Assembly (NCBI RefSeq): GCF_025133575.1
Contig: NZ_CP104011.1
Location: 5,960,965 to 6,024,964 of the forward strand
Origin: Pseudomonas sp. GCEP-101
GTDB taxonomy: Bacteria > Pseudomonadota > Gammaproteobacteria > Pseudomonadales > Pseudomonadaceae
DNA: 64,000 bases
Direction: 5' to 3'
The notes under the pieces were generated by a model that was not told the DNA's origin, did not search any database, and worked only from the letters and a program-made list of their open reading frames with translations. The translations under genes were made by a program, and so were the position numbers. This document shows positions 33,841 to 42,734 of this stretch, one piece after another; within the stretch, counting starts at the first letter, position 1, and every line of letters begins with the position of its first letter.

Positions 33841-35086
33841 AACGCAGGGCCTCCGCGGGCTGGGTGCGGGCCGCACGCCAGGCCGGATACAGGGTGGCGA
33901 AGAAACTCAGGATCAGCGCAGCGCTGCACACCAGGATCACGTCCTCGCTCATCAGTTGCGAGGGCAGGTAATCGATGAAGTAGACGTCCGCGTTGAGGAA
34001 CTTGTGGCCCAGCAGGCGTTCCAGCAGGGCGATGGCGGAACTGACGTTGAGCGCCGCGAGCACGCCCAACACGCCGCCGATGAAGGTGCCGATGACACCG
34101 ATCACCGTGCCCTGGACCATGAAGGTCGCCATGATCTGCCCCGGCGTGGCGCCCAGGGTGCGGAGGATGGCGATGTCGGCCTTCTTGTCGGTGACGACCA
34201 TGACCAGGGTGGAAATGATGTTGAACGCGGCGACCGCGACGATCAGCAGCAGCAACAGGCCGATCATGGATTTCTCCATGCGGATCGCCTGGTACAGGTT
34301 GCCGTGGCTGCGGGTCCAGTCGCGGGCGAAGTAGTCGTTGCCCTTCAGGGTACGGGCGATTTCCCAGGCGGTGCGCGGGGCCTGGAACAGGTCGTCGAGC
34401 TTCAGGCGCAGGCCTTCGACCTGGCCGTCCTTGAGGCGGCGCATGCGCGCGGCATCGTCGATATGGACCATGGCGACGTAGCCGTCCAGCTCGCCGGCGC
34501 CGACATGGAAGGTGCCGACCACGGTGAAGCGCTTCATGCGCGGGAACATGCCAGCGGGGGTGACCGAGACTTCCGGCGCGATGAAGGTGACCTTGTCACC
34601 CAGCTTGACGCCGAGGTTCTTCGCCGCCTTGTCGCCGATGAGGATGCCGAACTCGCCGGGCTTGAGGCTCTGCAGCGACCCTTCCTGGAAGAACTGGTCG
34701 ATGATCGAGACCTTGCTTTCCTCGTTCGGGTCCACGGCGTTGATCAGCACCTTCTGTACGGTGCCGCCGGCGCTCAGCAGGCCCTGCATCTGGATGAAGG
34801 GCGCGACCTCCAGCACGTTGGGGTGCTGGGTCTTGATCTGCCCGGCGATGCCCTGCCAGTCCGAAATCGGCTGGTAAGACTCCACCGTGGCGTGGGGCAC
34901 CATGCCCAGCACGCGGGTGCGCATCTCGTGGTCGAAGCCGTTCATGACCGAGAGCACCACGATCATCACCACCACGCCCAGCGCGAGGCCGATCATGGAG
35001 GTCAGCGAGATGAAGGAAACGAAGTGGCTGCGGCGTTTGGCGCGTGTGTAGCGCGTTCCGATGTAGACGGAAAGGGGTCTGAACAT
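33833..35086 (-). CDS. lolC: Lipoprotein-releasing system permease (LolC/LolE family), first gene of the operon
   Basis: A 417-residue paralogue of the 31739-32986 product, with the same N-terminus (MFRPLSVYIGTRYTRAKRRSHFVSFISLTSMIG), four membrane helices and C-terminus (FATLYPAWRAARTQPAEALRYE). The periplasmic domains differ more than the membrane parts, in keeping with different LolA and lipoprotein contacts for LolC and LolE. Assignment as LolC rests on gene order. Confidence 0.88.
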   Translation of the reverse strand: MFRPLSVYIGTRYTRAKRRSHFVSFISLTSMIGLALGVVVMIVVLSVMNGFDHEMRTRVLGMVPHATVESYQPISDWQGIAGQIKTQHPNVLEVAPFIQMQGLLSAGGTVQKVLINAVDPNEESKVSIIDQFFQEGSLQSLKPGEFGILIGDKAAKNLGVKLGDKVTFIAPEVSVTPAGMFPRMKRFTVVGTFHVGAGELDGYVAMVHIDDAARMRRLKDGQVEGLRLKLDDLFQAPRTAWEIARTLKGNDYFARDWTRSHGNLYQAIRMEKSMIGLLLLLIVAVAAFNIISTLVMVVTDKKADIAILRTLGATPGQIMATFMVQGTVIGVIGTFIGGVLGVLAALNVSSAIALLERLLGHKFLNADVYFIDYLPSQLMSEDVILVCSAALILSFFATLYPAWRAARTQPAEALRYE

Positions 35087-35210
35087 GTGGGGCCGAATGA
35101 GAAGGTGAAGAGTGCGTCGGGCGTCAGTTCCATCTGGCGTGCGACTTCCGTGTGGCGAGGCTCGGCAGGCGGCTTTACACTCAGACCATCACTGCCGCCG
35201 TGGGTTCGCC

Positions 35211-35786
35211 ATGTCCACTCCAGACGCGGATGACCGCCGCGAATACTATCGTATTGAAGACACGCTCGCATTGGAATTTCGCCCGCTGCGCGAGGACGAA
35301 ATCCAGTCGCAAGAAGTGCTTCAGGATGATTCCGCGCTGTTCAATCTGCTCAGCGACCTGCACCTCACCGACTTCGAGTCGCAGCACCTGCTGCGCCATA
35401 TCAATGAGCGCGACCGCCCGCTGGCCAGCTACCTGAAGGTGATGAACAAGCGCATCGACCTGATCGCCCAAGCCCTGACCCAGAGCCTGCTCAGCGAAAT
35501 CGGTCCGGCGCGCAAGGTCACCTTGTCCGAAGGCGGCATCAATTTCCGCGATCCGCAGCCGTTGCCCGTGGGTCAGGACCTGGCGCTGAAGATCGTCCTG
35601 CTGCCCCATGGCCTGGGCCTGCTGCTGCGCGCCAAGGTCACCCATTGCCAGCAACAGCCCGAGGGCGACTACGAGATCGGCACCGAATTCGACCAACTGG
35701 GCGACGCCCCGCGCCAGTTGCTCGCCCGCCACATTCTCCAGCGCCAGGCACTGGAACGCCGGCAAGCCAAGGCCCGGGAAGAATGA
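35211..35786 (+). CDS. PilZ-domain protein, probable c-di-GMP effector
   Basis: A 191-residue protein. The N-terminal RREYYR and the later TLSEGG correspond to the RxxxR and D/NxSxxG halves of a PilZ c-di-GMP site, but here they are separated by about 100 residues of helical insert rather than the usual 20-30. Divergent from lolC. Followed with a 4-base overlap (ATGA) by a small secreted protein and then a glycerophosphodiester phosphodiesterase. Confidence 0.82.
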   Translation: MSTPDADDRREYYRIEDTLALEFRPLREDEIQSQEVLQDDSALFNLLSDLHLTDFESQHLLRHINERDRPLASYLKVMNKRIDLIAQALTQSLLSEIGPARKVTLSEGGINFRDPQPLPVGQDLALKIVLLPHGLGLLLRAKVTHCQQQPEGDYEIGTEFDQLGDAPRQLLARHILQRQALERRQAKAREE

Positions 35787-36115
35787 AACCCACGAATGTC
35801 ATGCGTCATCTGTTGCTCTTGTTGAGCCTTGTCACCCCGCTGCCACTGCTGGCGGATACCCTCTCCATACCCGTGGGCAGCCAGGGCGACCCGCACGTCG
35901 TGCTGCCGGCCCATGGCGAGAGCCAGAAGGCCGTGCTGGAGCGCTTCGGCCTGCCGGACGAAGAGCACCCGGCAGTGGGCAAGCCGCCGATCTCGCGCTG
36001 GGACTACCGCGAATTCAGCGTCTATTTCGAGAGCGGGGTGGTGGTCGATGCCGTCCGCCAGCACCGTTCGCAATCCCTCAAGGACCTTTCACCGACTCCC
36101 AAGGAGCCCCAGTGA
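35783..36115 (+). CDS. Small secreted protein of unknown function
   Basis: A 110-residue protein with a cleavable signal peptide (MRHLLLLLSLVTPLPLLADT, cut probably after LLA). The mature part has HGESQKAVLERFGLPDEEHPAVGKPPISRWDYREFSVYFE, which reads like an outer-membrane assembly or periplasmic SmpA/OmlA-like fold, though I cannot assign a family. An inner ATG (35801) could also start the signal peptide. Overlaps both neighbours. Confidence 0.75.
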   Translation: MKPTNVMRHLLLLLSLVTPLPLLADTLSIPVGSQGDPHVVLPAHGESQKAVLERFGLPDEEHPAVGKPPISRWDYREFSVYFESGVVVDAVRQHRSQSLKDLSPTPKEPQ

Positions 36116-36834
36116 CTCTGATCTACGGCCATCGCGGCGCCAAAGGCGAAGCACCGGAAAACACCCTGAACAGCTTCCTGCGCTGCCTGGAACATGGCGT
36201 GAAGCGCTGCGAACTGGACCTGCACCTGTCCCGCGACGGCGAGCTGATGGTCATCCACGACCCGACGCTCAAGCGCACCACCGGCCGCCGCGGCAAAGTC
36301 TCCGAGCAACTGGCGGAAGACCTGGTGAGCATGGACGCCCGTGAAGGCGGCCCGGGCTGGGTGCGGCCCTGCCCTATCCCGCGCCTGTCGGAGCTGTTCG
36401 AGCGCTGCGAGTTCGAGCACTGGCAACTGGAGGTGAAAAGCGCGTCGAAGGATCGCGCCGGGCGCACGGTGCAGGCGATCCACCAACTGGTGGGGCGCTT
36501 CGGCCTGCGCGACCGCATCACCGTGACCTCGAGTTCGCGTACCGTGCTGCGCGCGCTGGAAGAGCTGGCGCCGGACCTGTCACGCGGGTTGGTGGCCGAA
36601 TACGCCTGGCTCGACCCGTTGAAGGTCGCCGCGCACTACGGCTGCGATCTGCTGGCGCTGAACTGGATGCTGTGCACCCCCGAACGCCTGCTCAAAGCGC
36701 AGAAGCAGGGGCTGCATGTGTCGGTGTGGACGGTCAACGAGCCGGCGCTGATGCGCCGGCTCGCCGATTTTGGCGTGGATAGCCTGATCACAGACTTTCC
36801 CGGTTTGGCCACTGCCACGATCGGGAATCGCTGA
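36112..36834 (+). CDS. Glycerophosphodiester phosphodiesterase family protein
   Basis: A 240-residue GDPD TIM-barrel. GHRGAKGEAPENTLNSFLRCLEHG has the catalytic histidine-arginine and glutamate, ELDLHLSRDGELMVIHDPTLKRTTG the metal ligands and second histidine; VWTVNEPALMRRLADFGVDSLITDFP closes the barrel. It hydrolyses glycerophosphodiesters to glycerol-3-phosphate and an alcohol. GTG start at 36112, AAGGAG five bases upstream, overlapping the previous stop. No signal peptide, so cytosolic. Confidence 0.92.
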   Translation: MTLIYGHRGAKGEAPENTLNSFLRCLEHGVKRCELDLHLSRDGELMVIHDPTLKRTTGRRGKVSEQLAEDLVSMDAREGGPGWVRPCPIPRLSELFERCEFEHWQLEVKSASKDRAGRTVQAIHQLVGRFGLRDRITVTSSSRTVLRALEELAPDLSRGLVAEYAWLDPLKVAAHYGCDLLALNWMLCTPERLLKAQKQGLHVSVWTVNEPALMRRLADFGVDSLITDFPGLATATIGNR

Positions 36835-36843
36835 GCAGGTTCT

Positions 36844-36872
36844 CCCCGACCGGCTCAGGCCGCCGGTCGGGG
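36844..36872. terminator. Hairpin between convergent GDPD and sth genes
   Basis: Perfect 11-bp stem CCCCGACCGGC / GCCGGTCGGGG with a 7-base loop. T-runs are short on both sides, so its efficiency is uncertain. Confidence 0.6.
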
Positions 36873-36876
36873 TACT

Positions 36877-38271
36877 TCAAAAAATCCGGTTCAGGCCGTC
36901 GAACGCCGCTACGCGGTAGGCTTCGGCCATGGTCGGGTAGTTGAAGGTGGTGTTGACGAAGTACTTCAGGGTGTTCAGCTCGCCCGGCTGGTTCATGATG
37001 GCCTGGCCGATGTGGACGATCTCCGAAGCCTGGTCGCCGAAACAGTGCACGCCGAGGATTTCCAGGGTGTCGCGGTGGAACAGTATCTTCAGCATGCCCA
37101 CCGGCTCGTTGGAGATCTGCGCGCGGGCCATGCCCTTGAAGAAGGCCTTGCCCACTTCGTAGGGAATCTTCGCCGCGGTGAGCTCGTGCTCGTTCTTGCC
37201 GATGGAGCTGATCTCCGGAATGGTGTAGATGCCGGTCGGCACGTCATTCACGAAACGCCAGCCGTCGTGCTCGACGATGTTGCCCGCGGCCGAACGGCCC
37301 TGGTCATAGGCGGCGCTGGCCAGGCTCGGCCAGCCGATCACATCGCCCGCGGCATAGATGTTCGAGACCGAGGTACGGTAGTTCTCGTCCACCTCGATCT
37401 GGCCACGACTGTTGACCTTGATGCCGATGTTCTCCAGGCCCAGGCGATCAGTGTTGCCGGTACGGCCGTTACACCACAGCAGGGCGTCCGCCTTGATCTT
37501 CTTGCCCGACTTCAGGTGCAGGATGACCCCGTTGTCCAGGCCTTCGACGCGCTCGTATTCCTCGTTGTGACGGATCAGCACGTTGTTGTTGCGCAGGTGG
37601 TAGCTCAGCGCATCGGAGATTTCGTCGTCGAGGAAGCTCAGCAGCTGGTCGCGGGTGTCGATCAGGTCCACCAGCACGCCCAGGCCGCTGAAGATCGAGG
37701 CGTACTCGCAGCCGATCACGCCGGCTCCGTAGATGATCAGGCGACGCGGGGTGTGGCTCAGCGACAGGATGGTGTCGCTGTCGTAGACGCGCGGGTGGTT
37801 GAAGTTAATGTCCGACGGGCGATACGGGCGCGAGCCGGTGGCGATGACGAACTGGTCGGCCACCAGGCGCTCCACGGCACCGCTGGGGGTCACGACCTCG
37901 ACGGTGCGCTCGTCGACGAAGCTGGCGGTGCCGTTGAACATGTCGATGCGGTTGCGCGCGTAGTAGCCGGTGCGCGAGGAAACCTGCTTGGAGATGACCT
38001 TCTCGGCGCTTTTCAGCACGTCCGGGAAGGAGAACCAGCGCGGCTCGCCGATCTGGCGGAACATCGGGTTGGTGTTGAACTCGATGATCTGCTTCACCGA
38101 GTGACGCAGCGCCTTGGACGGGATGGTCCCCAGGTGCGTGCAGTTGCCGCCGACCACGCGACGGCTGTCCACCACCGCCAGCTTGCGCCCGTACTTGGAG
38201 GCGTTCATCGCCGCCCCCTCGCCTGCCGGGCCCGTGCCGAGAATCACCACATCGTAGTTGTAGACAGCCAT
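36877..38271 (-). CDS. sth: Soluble pyridine nucleotide transhydrogenase
   Basis: A 464-residue FAD flavoprotein that transfers hydride between NADPH and NAD+. GTGPAGEGAAMNASKYG is the FAD motif; GNCTHLGTIPSK has only one of the two cysteines of the disulfide oxidoreductase family, which marks STH. The NAD(P) motif is YGAGVIGCEYASIFSGLG. GAAGGAGTACGC precedes the ATG at 38271. Followed by apbE on the same strand upstream. Confidence 0.95.
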   Translation of the reverse strand: MAVYNYDVVILGTGPAGEGAAMNASKYGRKLAVVDSRRVVGGNCTHLGTIPSKALRHSVKQIIEFNTNPMFRQIGEPRWFSFPDVLKSAEKVISKQVSSRTGYYARNRIDMFNGTASFVDERTVEVVTPSGAVERLVADQFVIATGSRPYRPSDINFNHPRVYDSDTILSLSHTPRRLIIYGAGVIGCEYASIFSGLGVLVDLIDTRDQLLSFLDDEISDALSYHLRNNNVLIRHNEEYERVEGLDNGVILHLKSGKKIKADALLWCNGRTGNTDRLGLENIGIKVNSRGQIEVDENYRTSVSNIYAAGDVIGWPSLASAAYDQGRSAAGNIVEHDGWRFVNDVPTGIYTIPEISSIGKNEHELTAAKIPYEVGKAFFKGMARAQISNEPVGMLKILFHRDTLEILGVHCFGDQASEIVHIGQAIMNQPGELNTLKYFVNTTFNYPTMAEAYRVAAFDGLNRIF

Positions 38272-38481
38272 GCGTACTCCTTCAGAACAGGCCGGGGCGC
38301 CCGCGTGGCGCTCCCGGCGAAGCCCCGGCACCACATGCGCCGAGGCGGATCGAAATCATTGGCGCAGCTTAGCCCTGCGGCAAAAGGCTGCACATTAGCG
38401 GTTGGTCGGCAGGTAGGCGAATTTTGCCGCCACTACATGCCGTTGCCCGCCTGCGGGGCGCCATCATGCCCGCCGAAGCTT

Positions 38482-39501
38482 TCATTCAGGCGATGGAAAC
38501 AGCGCCTCGAAGCGGGGCGTCGCGCGGGTCACGAAGCCCTCGCCCTGGCGCACGATGAAGAAGGCGGCCAGCCCATTGCGCTCGGCAAAGGTATAGCCCT
38601 CCTCCGGCCCCAGCACCATCAGCAGGGTCGACAAGCCGTCGGCGTGCAGGGCCTGGGCCTCGGCCACGGTCACCGCCGCCAGCGCATGCCGCACCGGCGT
38701 ACCGGTGCGCGGGTCGAAGGTGTGCGAATAGCGCTGCCCACCCTCTTCGAAATAATTGCGGTAGTCGCCGGACGTGGACAGGCCGATGCCATCCAGCGCC
38801 ACCGAGCGCTCCACCTGCCGCTCACGCTCGCCACTGGGCACTTCCAGGGCGATCCGCCAGGGTGTGCCATCGGGCTTGTGGCCCACGGCCTTGAGCTCGC
38901 CGGTGATCTCCACCAGGTAGTCCGTCAGGCCCAGCTCGGCCAGGCGCGCGCTGACCCGGTCCACCGCGTAGCCGGCGACGATGCTGTCGAAGTCCAACTG
39001 CGCGTCGACGTCCTTGCACAGCTGATCGCCGCGCACATGCAGATGCTGATGACCGACGCGGGCGCGCTCCCGCTCCAGCTCAGCAGCGTCGGGGACCTTC
39101 TCGCTGCGTGACTGCGGGCCGAAGCCCCAGAGGTTCATCAGCGGTTCGACGGTCAGGTCGAAGGCGCCGCCACTCTGCTGGGCAAGCTGCTCGCCGTAGC
39201 GCCAGAGCTGCAGCATGTCCGCCGGCAAGGCCTGGCAGGCGCCGGCCGGCAGGGCGTTGAAGCGCGACACCAGGGAGTCGTCACGGTAGGTGGAAAACTG
39301 CTCGTCCAGGCTGGACAGGATCGCGTCGACCTCGGCCTTGATCTTCGCCGGGTCCGCCGCCTTGCCGGTGGGCACGTACTGCACCGTATAACTGCTGCCC
39401 ATGGTCGGGCCGCCAAAGCGCTCTACCGACTGCCCACAGCCGCTCAGGGCCGCCAGCACCAGCACGATCAACAGGCTTGCACGGGACAAGGTCATCTCCA
39501 T
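38482..39501 (-). CDS. apbE: ApbE family FMN transferase lipoprotein
   Basis: A 339-residue lipoprotein (signal peptide ending LSGC). ApbE attaches FMN covalently to threonines of NqrB/NqrC or RnfD/RnfG in the periplasm. Motifs: GTxM-like PTMGSSYTVQY, QQSGGAFDLTVEPLMNLWGFGP, and SHTFDPRTGTPV with LHADGLSTLLMVLGPEEG. The usual (A)KGYAVD stretch reads VAGYAVDR here, losing the lysine. No nqr, rnf or nqrM genes are adjacent, although P. aeruginosa has nqrFEDCBA at this place. Start choice between 39501 and 39495 is open. Confidence 0.88.
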   Translation of the reverse strand: MEMTLSRASLLIVLVLAALSGCGQSVERFGGPTMGSSYTVQYVPTGKAADPAKIKAEVDAILSSLDEQFSTYRDDSLVSRFNALPAGACQALPADMLQLWRYGEQLAQQSGGAFDLTVEPLMNLWGFGPQSRSEKVPDAAELERERARVGHQHLHVRGDQLCKDVDAQLDFDSIVAGYAVDRVSARLAELGLTDYLVEITGELKAVGHKPDGTPWRIALEVPSGERERQVERSVALDGIGLSTSGDYRNYFEEGGQRYSHTFDPRTGTPVRHALAAVTVAEAQALHADGLSTLLMVLGPEEGYTFAERNGLAAFFIVRQGEGFVTRATPRFEALFPSPE

Positions 39502-39587
39502 CAGCCGCCAGGCAAGCGGCGCGGGCATTCTACCGCAAGCACCCCGCGCTACTGTTTCCGCTCTGGCAAAGGTGCATTACCCAAATA

Positions 39588-39611
39588 AAACGGGAGCCGA
39601 AGCTCCCGTTT
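39588..39611 (-). terminator. aroP terminator
   Basis: Stem AAACGGGAGC / GCTCCCGTTT with a CGAA loop; TTTTATTT on the minus strand. Confidence 0.88.
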
Positions 39612-39621
39612 CTCATTCGAC

Positions 39622-41019
39622 TCAGGCGCTGGCCTTCGCCGGGGACTTGCGCTTGAACAGGTAGCACACGCCCATCAGCACGATCCAGACGGGAATGGCG
39701 TACACCGACACGTCGATGCCGGGGATCTGCAGCATGATGCCCAGGATGAACACCACGAAGGCCAGGCACAGCCAGTTGCCGTAGGGGTACCACAGCGCGC
39801 GGAAGAACGGCTGCACGCCCTTGGCGACCATGGCCTTGCGGAACTTCATGTGGGCCAGGCTGATCATCGCCCAGTTGATCACCAGCGCGGCGACCACCAG
39901 CGACATCAGCAGCTCCAGCGCCTGGTGCGGGATCACGTAGTTGACCACCACGCAGGCCAGGGTGATGAAGGCCGACACACCGATGGCCAGCAGCGGCACG
40001 CCACGGTCGTCGACCTTGGCGAAGGCGCGCGGGGCGTCGCCCTGTTCGGCCAGGCCGAACAGCATGCGGCTGTTGCAGTACACGCAGCTGTTGTACACCG
40101 ACAGCGCGGCGGTAAGCACCACGAAGTTCAGGATGTGGGCCGCGTACTCGCTACCCAGCAGCGAGAAGACCTTCACGAACGGGCTGCCGCTATACGGGTC
40201 GCCGGCGCTGTTGATGCTCTGCAGCAGGGCATCCCAGGGGTACAGCGAAAGCAGTACGGCCAGGGCGCCGATGTAGAAGATCAGGATCCGGTAGATGACC
40301 TGGTTGATGGCCTTGGGGATCACCTTCTTCGGCTCGGAAGCCTCGGCAGCCGTGATGCCCACCAGCTCCAGGCCACCGAAGGAGAACATGATGATCGCCA
40401 GGACCATCACCAGCCCCTTCAGGCCGTTGGGGAAGAAGCCGCCATGGCTCCACAGGTTGCTCACCGACGCCTGCGGGCCGCCGGCGCCGCTGACCAGCAG
40501 CCAGACGCCGAGCAGGATCATGCCGATGATGGCGACGACCTTGATGATCGCGAACCAGAACTCCGTCTCGCCGAAGGCCTTCACGTTGAACAGGTTGATG
40601 GCGTTGATCAGCACGAAGAACACCGCCGCCGTGGCCCAGGTCGGGAAGTCAGGCCACCAGAACTGGATGTACTTGCCGACCGCGGTCAGCTCCGACATAC
40701 CCACCAGGATGTACAGCACCCAGTAGTTCCAGCCGGACATGAAGCCGGCGAAACCGCCCCAGTACTTGTGCGCGAAATGGCTGAAGGAACCGGCGACGGG
40801 CTCCTCGACGATCATCTCGCCCAGCTGGCGCATGATCAGGAAGGCGATGAAGCCGCCGATGGCGTAGCCGAGGATCATCGACGGGCCGGCGGATTGCAGG
40901 ACGCCGGCCGAGCCCAGGAACAGGCCGGTACCGATGGCGCCACCGAGGGCGATCAGCTGGATGTGGCGGTTCTTCAGGCCGCGCTTCAGCTCGCCTTCAT
41001 GCAGATGTTGTCCATCCAT
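39622..41019 (-). CDS. aroP: Aromatic amino acid permease (AroP-like APC family)
   Basis: A 465-residue, twelve-helix amino acid permease of the AAT group. LKRGLKNRHIQLIALGGAIGTGLFLGSA is the hallmark start, FSFGGLELVGITAAEASEPKKVIPKAINQV another. Resemblance is closest to aromatic permeases (AroP/PheP), but substrate cannot be fixed from sequence. ATG at 41019 (MDGQHLHEGELKRGL) with GGAAAG seven bases upstream. Follows gap behind a terminator, so probably its own transcript. Confidence 0.88.
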   Translation of the reverse strand: MDGQHLHEGELKRGLKNRHIQLIALGGAIGTGLFLGSAGVLQSAGPSMILGYAIGGFIAFLIMRQLGEMIVEEPVAGSFSHFAHKYWGGFAGFMSGWNYWVLYILVGMSELTAVGKYIQFWWPDFPTWATAAVFFVLINAINLFNVKAFGETEFWFAIIKVVAIIGMILLGVWLLVSGAGGPQASVSNLWSHGGFFPNGLKGLVMVLAIIMFSFGGLELVGITAAEASEPKKVIPKAINQVIYRILIFYIGALAVLLSLYPWDALLQSINSAGDPYSGSPFVKVFSLLGSEYAAHILNFVVLTAALSVYNSCVYCNSRMLFGLAEQGDAPRAFAKVDDRGVPLLAIGVSAFITLACVVVNYVIPHQALELLMSLVVAALVINWAMISLAHMKFRKAMVAKGVQPFFRALWYPYGNWLCLAFVVFILGIMLQIPGIDVSVYAIPVWIVLMGVCYLFKRKSPAKASA

Positions 41020-41084
41020 TTGAAGTCTTTCCACGATCAGGAATTGGCAGATTTTATTGATGATTATGCTGGAGCCACTAACGA

Positions 41085-41112
41085 AAAACGGGAGCCCGAG
41101 AGCTCCCGTTTT
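41085..41112 (-). terminator. gap terminator
   Basis: Stem AAAACGGGAGC / GCTCCCGTTTT with a 6-base loop, and T residues after it on the minus strand. Nearly the same stem as the aroP terminator 1.5 kb away. Confidence 0.88.
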
Positions 41113-41127
41113 CCTAAACCGCCTGAA

Positions 41128-42576
41128 TCAGCGCGGGAAAGCCGGCGGGTTGACGCCAGCCATGTCTTCCATCACGCGGACGACCTGGCAGCTGTAGCCG
41201 AACTCGTTGTCGTACCACACGTAGAGGACGACGCGGTTGTCGTTGGCGATGGTCGCCTCGGCATCGACAACGCCCGCATGGCGGGAGCCGACGAAGTCGG
41301 TGGACACCACTTCCTGGGAAGCGACGAAGTCGATCTGCTTCTGCAGGTCCGAGTGCATGGCCATCTGGCGCAGGTACTCGTTGATCTCTTCGCGGGTGGT
41401 GGCCTTTTCCAGGTTCAGGTTGAGGATGGCCATGGAGACGTTCGGCGTCGGAACGCGGATGGCGTTGCCGGTCAGCTTGCCCTTGAGCACCGGCAGAGCC
41501 TTGGCGGCAGCGGTAGCGGCGCCAGTCTCGGTGATCACCATGTTCAGCGGCGCGGCACGGCCACGACGGCTGCCCTTGTGGAAGTTGTCGATCAGGTTCT
41601 GGTCGTTGGTGAACGAGTGAACGGTTTCGACGTGGCCGTTGACGATGCCGTACTGGTCGTTCACCGCCTTGAGCACCGGCACGATGGCGTTGGTGGTGCA
41701 GGACGCGGCGGAAACGATCTTGTCGTCAGCGGTGATGTCGCCATGGTTGATGCCATGCACGACGTTCTTCAGCGCGCCCTTGCCCGGAGCAGTCAGGATC
41801 ACGCGGTCGATGCCCGGGCACTTCAGGTGCTGGCCCAGGCCTTCGGCGTCACGCCACTTGCCGGTGTTGTCGACCAGCAGGGCTTTCTTGATGCCGTACT
41901 GGGTGTAGTCGATCGACGCCGGGTCGTTGGAGTAGATCACCTGGATCAGGTTGCCGTTGGCAGTGATCGTGTTGTGTTCTTCGTCGATGGTGATGGTGCC
42001 GTCGAACGGACCATGCACGGAATCGCGGCGCAGCAGGCTGGCGCGCTTGACCAGGTCGTTCTCGGCGCCCTTGCGGACGACGATGGCGCGCAGGCGCAGG
42101 CCGTCGCCGCCACCGGTCTTCTCGATGAGGATGCGCGCCAGCAGGCGGCCGATGCGGCCGAAGCCGTACAGGACGACGTCGGTGCCTTCGCGGGCGCCGC
42201 CGTTCTGCTTGCCGACCACGTCGGCCAGCTCGTCCTTGGTGAACTGCTCGATGCTGCGGCCGTTACCTTCGGTCTTGAACTTGGCAACCATCTTGCCCAG
42301 GTCTACCGAAGCGGCGCCCAGCTTGAGCTCGCTCATCGCCTTGAGGATCGGGAAAGTGTCGTGAACCGACAGCCCGCCTTCTTCGGCCAGGCGGTGACGG
42401 GCGAAGCGGTGCGCTTTGAGGATCGCGATCACCGAACGGTTGATCAGGCCACGGCCGTAGATCGAGGTCACCACGTTGTTGTTACGGTAGAGTTGGCCGA
42501 TCAGCGGAATCATGGCTTCCGCGAGGGCTTCACGATCGATCCACTCACCGAGACACTGGTCGGGCTTCTGGGTCAC
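41128..42576 (-). CDS. gap: Glyceraldehyde-3-phosphate dehydrogenase with N-terminal extension
   Basis: A 482-residue GAPDH. The NAD site YGFGRIGRLLARIL starts only near residue 140; canonical GAPDHs begin there. The N-terminal ~130 residues (CLGEWIDREALAEAMIPLIGQLYRNNNVV...) are a separate helical extension known in Pseudomonas GapB-type enzymes. The catalytic cysteine is in VSAASCTTNAIVPVLKAV, and the substrate-binding RRGRAAPLNMVITETGAATA follows. A GTG at 42576 is chosen for the GGAAGG site eight bases upstream; an ATG at 42594 is possible. Divergent from mfd. Confidence 0.9.
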   Translation of the reverse strand: MTQKPDQCLGEWIDREALAEAMIPLIGQLYRNNNVVTSIYGRGLINRSVIAILKAHRFARHRLAEEGGLSVHDTFPILKAMSELKLGAASVDLGKMVAKFKTEGNGRSIEQFTKDELADVVGKQNGGAREGTDVVLYGFGRIGRLLARILIEKTGGGDGLRLRAIVVRKGAENDLVKRASLLRRDSVHGPFDGTITIDEEHNTITANGNLIQVIYSNDPASIDYTQYGIKKALLVDNTGKWRDAEGLGQHLKCPGIDRVILTAPGKGALKNVVHGINHGDITADDKIVSAASCTTNAIVPVLKAVNDQYGIVNGHVETVHSFTNDQNLIDNFHKGSRRGRAAPLNMVITETGAATAAAKALPVLKGKLTGNAIRVPTPNVSMAILNLNLEKATTREEINEYLRQMAMHSDLQKQIDFVASQEVVSTDFVGSRHAGVVDAEATIANDNRVVLYVWYDNEFGYSCQVVRVMEDMAGVNPPAFPR

Positions 42577-42734
42577 GGGCAATACCTTCCACATGTAGGA
42601 GAAGAAAAAAGGGGCTACATTATGACGGCGTGAACAATCGCCGGCAATCCGCAGCGGTCGTATGACTGACATCCGTCAATCGGGATAGTTACAATCCGAT
42701 GGGTCAAATTCCTCGACCGGAGCCACGACTGCCC

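Noticed and set aside
39850..42633. Open frame of 927 codons opposite aroP and gap
   Set aside because: Spans two genes and their terminators on the other strand; a real gene would not fit.
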